From Bacteroidales bacterium UBA5507 (GTDB lineage Bacteria; Bacteroidota; Bacteroidia; Bacteroidales; Lentimicrobiaceae), in assembly GCA_002426195.1 (NCBI GenBank), contig DIOT01000002.1, positions 1 through 39,463 on the forward strand: a stretch of DNA of 39,463 bases, in the 5' to 3' direction. A model generated the notes under the pieces. The model ran no database searches. It was not told the DNA's origin and worked only from the letters and a program-made list of their open reading frames with translations. The first letter of the stretch is position 1, and each line of letters begins with the position of its first letter. Both the position numbers and the translations under genes were made by a program. Shown here in pieces: positions 35,318-39,463 of the stretch.

Positions 35318-35353
35318 CAAAGCTATCATGTTGATTCCGTCGGGGAAAGGACA
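35318..35353 (-). promoter_or_regulatory. Late promoter D (cargo gene)
   Basis: Minus strand: TGTCCTTT (35353-35346), 20 nt, TAGCTTTG (35325-35318). This copy has a perfect TAnnTTTG -7 box. It shares octamer and exact spacing with promoters A, B and C, and begins directly at the U tract of the preceding terminator. Confidence 0.7.
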
Positions 35354-35381
35354 AAAAAAAGCCCCGGTTCAGCAGGGCTTT
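35353..35381 (-). terminator. Terminator of the three-gene cargo operon
   Basis: Minus strand: AAGCCC, 10-nt loop, GGGCTT, then eight T. It lies 60 bp after the stop of the 35441-35929 gene and overlaps the first base of promoter D. Confidence 0.75.
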
Positions 35382-35440
35382 CTTCTCCCTTTTATTAGGT
35401 GGTATTGCCGGGAATGGGAGTTGGAGTTGAATAAACAAAG

Positions 35441-35929
35441 TTACCGCCTTTGCATGCATGCAGCACAGGCTGCTCTATGCAGAGAACTCACTTCAGATCT
35501 TGAAACTTTCTTAAGTATATTTAAATCTATCTTTGGATTTAATGAGAATATAGTGTCGATGATGGATTGATTGAGCTTTATGATAACAAAACCCGAGTGA
35601 CTGATGTTTAATTTCTCGAGCTGATTTTCTTTATCAATAATAAACTTGTCCTCATTTACTTTATTATCAAGCTCTTCAACTACCTTGTTTGAAATTACTA
35701 TGGCTTTATATTGACCATATAAATTGTTTTGCTCAAGAAAGTTTATGCCGTTTTCTATACAACTATGACAACCCAAGGAGTTTATCAGGATAATATTGCC
35801 TGAGCTGATCTCGGTTGGGTACATCCTTGAGAGATAATCCATCACTATTTTACTTTCTTTATTATTTTGCTGCGAACAACTCATGATCAGTAAAAACAAG
35901 AAGATCAATACTTTTTTAACGGGCATCAT
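35441..35929 (-). CDS. Lipoprotein with thioredoxin-like CxxC and a second C-terminal CxxC
   Basis: A 162-aa lipoprotein (lipobox around Cys18, LLIMSC). The mature part begins a thioredoxin-like pattern: IILINSLGCHSC with Cys54 and Cys57, then YKAIVIS and FVIIKLN. An extra CxxC (AACAAC, Cys155 and Cys158) sits four residues from the end. Such membrane-linked thioredoxin-like proteins may reduce, oxidise or isomerise partner proteins. It overlaps the DUF4221-like gene by 4 bp (ATGA), so both are translated together. Confidence 0.65.
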   Translation of the reverse strand: MMPVKKVLIFLFLLIMSCSQQNNKESKIVMDYLSRMYPTEISSGNIILINSLGCHSCIENGINFLEQNNLYGQYKAIVISNKVVEELDNKVNEDKFIIDKENQLEKLNISHSGFVIIKLNQSIIDTIFSLNPKIDLNILKKVSRSEVSSLHRAACAACMQRR

Positions 35930-37128
35930 GCTTTTGGTTTTTTAATTTTAATAAAAGTAATATGCTTATTGGGATTTTTATCTGTAAGTTGATAATCCAA
36001 GATATACCAATATTTTGAAGAAAAGAAAAACTCGTGTTTCGATAGCTCATCTTTCTTAAAATAATCTATTCTTCGCATATTTAAAGAATCATCTAGTGTA
36101 ATTAAAGCCCACGGTGATGAAGTAGGGTCATTGACTGTTCCATCAGTATTTTCATAATGTGCAGCGATTGTTGTAATTGCATAGTAACAACTAGCCTCGC
36201 TATCTGCATACATGTATAGCCATAAATTATTTTCATAACAATACTGTGATAGATAACGGTAATCCATTTGCAATTCAGTTTTAAAAGTTTTAACAGGTCC
36301 TGATTTTGGAATCTGAAAATCAAAAAATCTTGTTTGATTTTTTTCCGAGATAACCCCAAGAATATTTATCGAAGGGAAGATATTAATTACCTGATTATTC
36401 GGTGCAATACAAAATCTAGGTTCATAGTAATAATAATCCTTCGAATTTGTCAATTCTTCGGGGTAATTCCCAAATTCTTCAGTAACAATCAATGATGTAT
36501 CGCACAATTTGATTAACAAATTTGTCTTGGCCGAGAACTTCTTGTTTCGCAATTCTTTGTTGGTAATGTATAAATGATTCCCAGGGAAATCAGCTGTGAA
36601 ATTTTCAATTAACTTTAGAGAATCGTCTGAACCTTGATCTGGGAGAGGTATCAATTTGGAATAATAATAAAGTCCATATTCCTTGCTTTTTCGATTATCA
36701 ACAATTGGAATGATGGATTGAATACTTCCGTCTCTTCCAATTTTAAAAAATTGATTCTTCAGATTAATGAAACTAATTAATGCTGAAGTAGAATCTAAAA
36801 CATAATAAGCAGCAGGGTATGATAGATTCAATGTATGGTTATATACCTTGTCTAAAGGAAAAGAAATGTGTTCCAATGTCTCAGGATCAACAGCGACTAT
36901 TTCTAACGGATTTTCCTGGATAAATGTTGAAATTGTTCTATCGAAAAATGGATGGTAATAATTTTGCCATGCTTTCGCACTTCTATATGGCAAAGTAATT
37001 GTATCAACATACACCAAAGCACTCGATTTATTCTTTTCTTCAGAACATGCAGTAGTTAAAACAATGGAAAAGGCCAGAATTATTCCAAGGCAATTTCCTA
37101 ATAAGTCATGTTTCCGGCTCTTTCCCAT
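35926..37128 (-). CDS. DUF4221-like lipoprotein
   Basis: A 400-aa protein with a lipobox at Cys28 (VLTTAC). The rest is beta-rich, with repeated short segments (TFIQENPLEIVAVDPE, LYITNKELRNKKFSAKTN, FFDFQIPKSGP) that suggest a beta-propeller. It resembles the Bacteroidota DUF4221 family as I recall it, often next to small secreted peptides and 6-bladed beta-propeller genes. No enzymatic motif. It is the middle gene of the three-gene cargo operon, 12 bp after the 37141 stop. Confidence 0.65.
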   Translation of the reverse strand: MGKSRKHDLLGNCLGIILAFSIVLTTACSEEKNKSSALVYVDTITLPYRSAKAWQNYYHPFFDRTISTFIQENPLEIVAVDPETLEHISFPLDKVYNHTLNLSYPAAYYVLDSTSALISFINLKNQFFKIGRDGSIQSIIPIVDNRKSKEYGLYYYSKLIPLPDQGSDDSLKLIENFTADFPGNHLYITNKELRNKKFSAKTNLLIKLCDTSLIVTEEFGNYPEELTNSKDYYYYEPRFCIAPNNQVINIFPSINILGVISEKNQTRFFDFQIPKSGPVKTFKTELQMDYRYLSQYCYENNLWLYMYADSEASCYYAITTIAAHYENTDGTVNDPTSSPWALITLDDSLNMRRIDYFKKDELSKHEFFFSSKYWYILDYQLTDKNPNKHITFIKIKKPKA

Positions 37129-37140
37129 TGTCTTTTCATG

Positions 37141-37599
37141 TTAATTGATTACAAACGGAAAACCTATTGAAAATGACTCATCGGCAGTATGCATCCTCAA
37201 AATGATTCGATCAGCAATACTTGGGTCTTGCAATATCTCGAATGATATTTTTTCCGTAATGAGTAGGTCATGTAGTTTGGAATTTTCAGCATAAGGGAAA
37301 ATAGCAGACCATTCCGAATAATTGGCTGAGGAGAAATATTCAGCAATTGCTGATGGATTGTCAGCCATGTCTGTTATCCTCTCGATTTTTGTAGACACAA
37401 TTTCAACAGTAGAGGCACAATTTGTTCCAGTTTGTGTGCACCAATTGTTTGTTGGAATGTCTAATAGAAATAATGGATCATTGGCAGCTTTTAATTTTCT
37501 ACCAATGATTTGGCTCGTGTTACTTTCTTCATCCTTTTGACAAGAAAAGGCAGCTACAATTAATAACATCATAACTGCTAACTTAAGTGTTCTTCTCAT
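37141..37599 (-). CDS. Small lipoprotein with Cys pair, unknown
   Basis: A 152-aa lipoprotein (lipobox VAAFSC, Cys20). The mature part has NNWCTQTGTNCAS with Cys54 and Cys61 (C-x6-C). I start at 37599, where MRRTLKLAVMMLL forms a proper signal peptide; the frame extends 27 codons further upstream without family character. First gene of the cargo operon. Not recognised. Confidence 0.6.
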   Translation of the reverse strand: MRRTLKLAVMMLLIVAAFSCQKDEESNTSQIIGRKLKAANDPLFLLDIPTNNWCTQTGTNCASTVEIVSTKIERITDMADNPSAIAEYFSSANYSEWSAIFPYAENSKLHDLLITEKISFEILQDPSIADRIILRMHTADESFSIGFPFVIN

Positions 37600-37785
37600 A
37601 CTTAGTTGTTTTTGTGTGAAATGGAACTTGCCTTTGAATATATTAAATTGTAAGTAAATCTTATCAATGAAGAATAACACTGCAATCTACAAATAATTTT
37701 GAGATTTCGGAAATGTTTTTAATTCGATACTAACCATTTCTATAATCCTTAATCTGAAAAACACAAATAGGTAATACGTAAAATA

Positions 37786-37813
37786 CAAAAAAGCCCTGCG
37801 GTTAAACAGGGCT
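37786..37813 (-). terminator. Terminator after the early genes
   Basis: Minus strand: AGCCCTG, 8-nt loop, CAGGGCT, then a T run. It ends the leftward transcript of the 37858-39038 genes and so separates them from the cargo block. Confidence 0.85.
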
Positions 37814-37857
37814 AAAAAACAATAATCTATGAAAAACAAGTAATCCACCAAAGTTAA

Positions 37858-38115
37858 TCATTTTTTGAAACTCTCCAAAAGATCTGAGACTTCAGAAAGT
37901 ATAATTATCTTCTGCAGAGCTCCATCGCGTTCCTCGTCGTAGAATTTATATTCTTCAGCTATCTGAGCAATAAATCCACCTATTTTAAGGATTTTACAAA
38001 CAAGTTTTTCAATGTTGTCATTTTCATGAGATTGAAGAAATGTGATAGTTTCCAATGCTTTCTCATTCAGTACTGCTTCCCCGATTTTATGGACCACTTC
38101 GTTTGTCTTATTCAT
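37858..38115 (-). CDS. Small phage early protein, unknown
   Basis: An 85-aa helical protein (MNKTNEVVHKIGEAVLNEKAL). I use the ATG at 38115: it has a strong AAGGAGG ribosome site at the right distance, unusual in this genome. The ATG at 38133 has none. The upstream gene's stop overlaps this start by 8 bp, so they are translationally coupled. No domain recognised. Confidence 0.55.
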   Translation of the reverse strand: MNKTNEVVHKIGEAVLNEKALETITFLQSHENDNIEKLVCKILKIGGFIAQIAEEYKFYDEERDGALQKIIILSEVSDLLESFKK

Positions 38116-38586
38116 CTTTTGCCTCCTTTCCAAAATCTAATCTCAACTGGCCTTTACTCTCAAGAAAATCCTGGAATGTGATTGCCAGACGGCGTTTCAT
38201 TTCTCTGTCAGCTTCAGTCATTTTGTCTTTGGCCGTGTTGAAGTCAATTCGTGCAGCGTCCCTGATGGCGTTCTGTTCCTCGATAAGCTGATTGTTCTAA
38301 CATCATTCACAAACCGATCCTCAACCAACATCCGGATAAGAGTATCGGGGCTGTCGAGCTGCAGGATGTCCCGATGTCCGTTCTTATATGTAATTTCATA
38401 CTCAAAGTACTTTACCCGACATTGTAAGGCTATTTTAATGGCCTTTAAATGGATTCTTTTTGATGAGTTTGCAATAAACTGGAGGATGTTAAGAAGGCTA
38501 ACAGATGGCACAACGGCTTCTGATTTCCTTAACTGGTTGATTGCTGGATTAAATTCCAGACTTGTAGTTTTAATTGTCTTTTCCAT
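38108..38586 (-). pseudogene. Early phage gene, unknown, split by a one-base frameshift
   Basis: The first frame starts at 38586 (MEKTIKTTSLEFNPAINQL) and has SLLNILQFIANSSKRIHLKA and LVEDRFVNDV. A second frame continues from about 38,295 with NQLIEEQNAIRDAARIDF, TEADREMKRRLAITFQDF and LRLDFGKEAKDE, ending at 38108. That second part has clear coding character for over 50 codons, but its first ATG comes only after about 25 of them. The full span is 479 bp, one short of 160 codons. A single missing base near 38,296-38,305 would join the two. Function unknown. Confidence 0.55.
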
Positions 38587-38600
38587 GGTACGGTCCTCCT

Positions 38601-39038
38601 TTAGTCCAGAATGTTATCAGCAATAAAATAGCCCAGGTAAGTTTTTTCTCCTTTATGGAGCATACTGAAATAATTGAGTTCCCGCCTGACGAACTGCAAA
38701 TCCATTACATTGTAATTTGCGTTATTACAGTAAGTGACGAGTTCAGCTCTTAATTTGTAAGGCAGAGAAACGACCCTGAATGAACGGACATAGAATAATT
38801 TGTTAAAGATGCCCCGTCCAAGAACATAGCTCAATTCAAACCAAGCGTATTTAAGTTCGGCTTGAATTCGTTTGGCCAGGGATGGTTTCTTTTGAATTAG
38901 AAATGAACCACTGTTCAGGAGTGTGATTTCAATAGCACGTTTCTGAATTGGGTTTGCTGATTTGATGTAATTAAGAACATCGATAAGCTTTGTTGAGCGT
39001 ACAGCTTGCTCATTGGTTACAGATTGTAACATTTTCAT
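38601..39038 (-). CDS. Early phage protein, unknown
   Basis: A 145-aa protein (or 143 aa from the ATG at 39032, which has the better distance to AGGAG at 39046-39042). It is basic and aromatic-rich: TKLIDVLNYIKSANPIQKRA, then FELSYVLGRGIFNKLFYVRSF. The segment LIDVLNYI..RAIEITLL resembles LLNILQFI..KAIKIAL in the next gene, so the two may share a domain. It is the first gene behind the early promoter and the folded leader. Confidence 0.5.
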   Translation of the reverse strand: MKMLQSVTNEQAVRSTKLIDVLNYIKSANPIQKRAIEITLLNSGSFLIQKKPSLAKRIQAELKYAWFELSYVLGRGIFNKLFYVRSFRVVSLPYKLRAELVTYCNNANYNVMDLQFVRRELNYFSMLHKGEKTYLGYFIADNILD

Positions 39039-39051
39039 TTTCTCCTAATGA

Positions 39052-39124
39052 GAAAACCCCCATGCATCCCAGTAAAAGCCAGCGACGGCTTCTGCCCTTT
39101 CGGGCAAGATACACAGGGGTTTTC
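39052..39124 (-). ncRNA. Folded 5' leader: three-way junction RNA
   Basis: On the minus strand, GAAAACCCC (39124-39116) pairs with GGGGTTTTC (39060-39052), 9 bp. Inside are two hairpins: TGCCC-GAAA-GGGCA (a GNRA tetraloop; 39106-39093) and AAGCC-GTCGCT-GGCTT (39091-39076). The result is a three-way junction with no overlap of helices. It lies between the early promoter and the ribosome site of the 39038 gene, where cis-regulatory RNAs sit. I do not recognise a known riboswitch or leader family. The plus-strand RNA could fold the same way, so the direction is inferred from the promoter. Confidence 0.55.
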
Positions 39125-39205
39125 CCTATTAAGTTGAATGATTTTTCTTGTGACATTTGTTCGCTGTTTATACTGTACATCCAGATGTCAGACTGAATGA
39201 TGTTG

Positions 39206-39238
39206 CAAATATAGTGTACTATTTAAATACTTTTACAA
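39206..39238 (-). promoter_or_regulatory. Early promoter with overlapping palindrome
   Basis: Minus strand: TTG (39238-39236), 22 nt, TATATTTG (39213-39206), a perfect -7 box. The palindrome ATAGT-GT-ACTAT (39211-39222) overlaps the upstream end of the -7 box and is placed like a repressor operator. The transcript would start near 39,201 and have a leader of about 165 nt. Confidence 0.55.
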
Positions 39239-39299
39239 TATTTGGTAAAAATATTTAAAGGAGGGGTGATGTCAATACAGAAAAGGGGGGACAGGAGGG

Positions 39300-39463
39300 T
39301 TATTGGGTAATTTCTTCCTTCAGTTTTTGAAGTTCGTTATAAATGCGATATTTCTTTTTCTCAGCCTTAGGGACGTCTTTTGAATTTAGCACTGATTCAA
39401 GGATCATTATCATATCCCCTGTATTAATATCCCCGCAATATTGAATATTTCGGTCTAATCGGC
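39300..39463 (-). CDS. Partial gene at the right edge (3' end only)
   Basis: The minus strand is open from the window edge to TAA at 39302-39300, giving at least 53 residues with coding character. It includes GDMIMILESVLNSKDVPKAE and KKKYRIYNELQKLKEEITQ, a charged helical C terminus. The 5' end is outside the window and I cannot assign a family. It shows that leftward genes of the element continue past the edge. Confidence 0.5.
   Translation of the reverse strand, partial: RLDRNIQYCGDINTGDMIMILESVLNSKDVPKAEKKKYRIYNELQKLKEEITQ

Noticed and set aside
35294..35329. Longer start for the late-promoter cargo gene
   Set aside because: The ATG at 35329 lies upstream of the -7 box of its own promoter and would spoil the signal peptide.
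33560..37680. Insertion sequence or transposon carrying the cargo block
   Set aside because: No transposase gene, terminal inverted repeats or target duplications seen at its borders, only terminators and the palindromic element.
39269..39310. A 13-codon rightward frame with a strong AAAGGAGG ribosome site
   Set aside because: It is very short, overlaps the end of the partial leftward gene, and has no visible promoter. The G-rich stretch is probably chance.
15821..39463. CRISPR array or rRNA genes
   Set aside because: No regularly spaced repeats with unique spacers and no rRNA-like sequence anywhere in the window.

Overview
The window reads as Bacteroidota chromosome, probably Bacteroidales-like. 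Three things support this: a type IX secretion sorting domain on a secreted amylase-family enzyme, promoters of the TTTG-N19-21-TAnnTTTG type, and few strong Shine-Dalgarno sequences. It splits into a host part (about 1-15,700) and an integrated phage-like element (about 15,750 to the right edge, where it is still continuing).

Host part. In order: a VOC metalloenzyme, an ArsC-type arsenate reductase homologue, a DUF1801 protein, a membrane-anchored short-chain dehydrogenase, YebC, a GH13 alpha-amylase-family protein cotranscribed with a 7TM-PAS histidine kinase, a tandem universal stress protein, an HD-domain protein, NAD-dependent DNA ligase (LigA), an EamA/DMT transporter, a DUF6448-like secreted protein, an AraC-type regulator carrying a frameshift, a DoxX-like membrane protein and tRNA-Met(CAU).

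Phage-like element. A tyrosine recombinase gene starts 137 bp after the tRNA, which is the probable attachment site. It has an in-frame TAG at codon 68. Nearly all remaining genes run leftward on the minus strand. Read in transcription order from the right edge, they are: a partial gene at the edge; small early genes (39038 to 37858) behind a canonical promoter, a palindromic operator candidate and a folded leader RNA; a block of secreted or lipoprotein cargo genes (37599 to 33560) with paired cysteines, two thioredoxin-like proteins and a DUF4221-like protein; a portal/connector/tape-measure unit (33370 to 25811); a distal tail and fibre unit (25769 to 19253); and a lysis unit (19197 to 17692) of holin, M15 endolysin and a probable unimolecular spanin. 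I see no terminase, capsid, protease or replication gene in the window.

How it works together. The three structural/lysis units and one cargo gene are each preceded by the same composite promoter: TGTCCTTT, exactly 20 nt, then a TAnnYTTG-like -7 box. This is the strongest undescribed signal here. It looks like the element's late promoter, and it places a secreted cargo protein in the late regulon.

Integrity. Three genes (AraC regulator, tape measure, an early gene) each behave as if one nucleotide were missing, and the integrase has a nonsense codon. TAG terminates several other genes in the element, so amber recoding is unlikely. Either the element is decaying or the assembly carries single-base errors.
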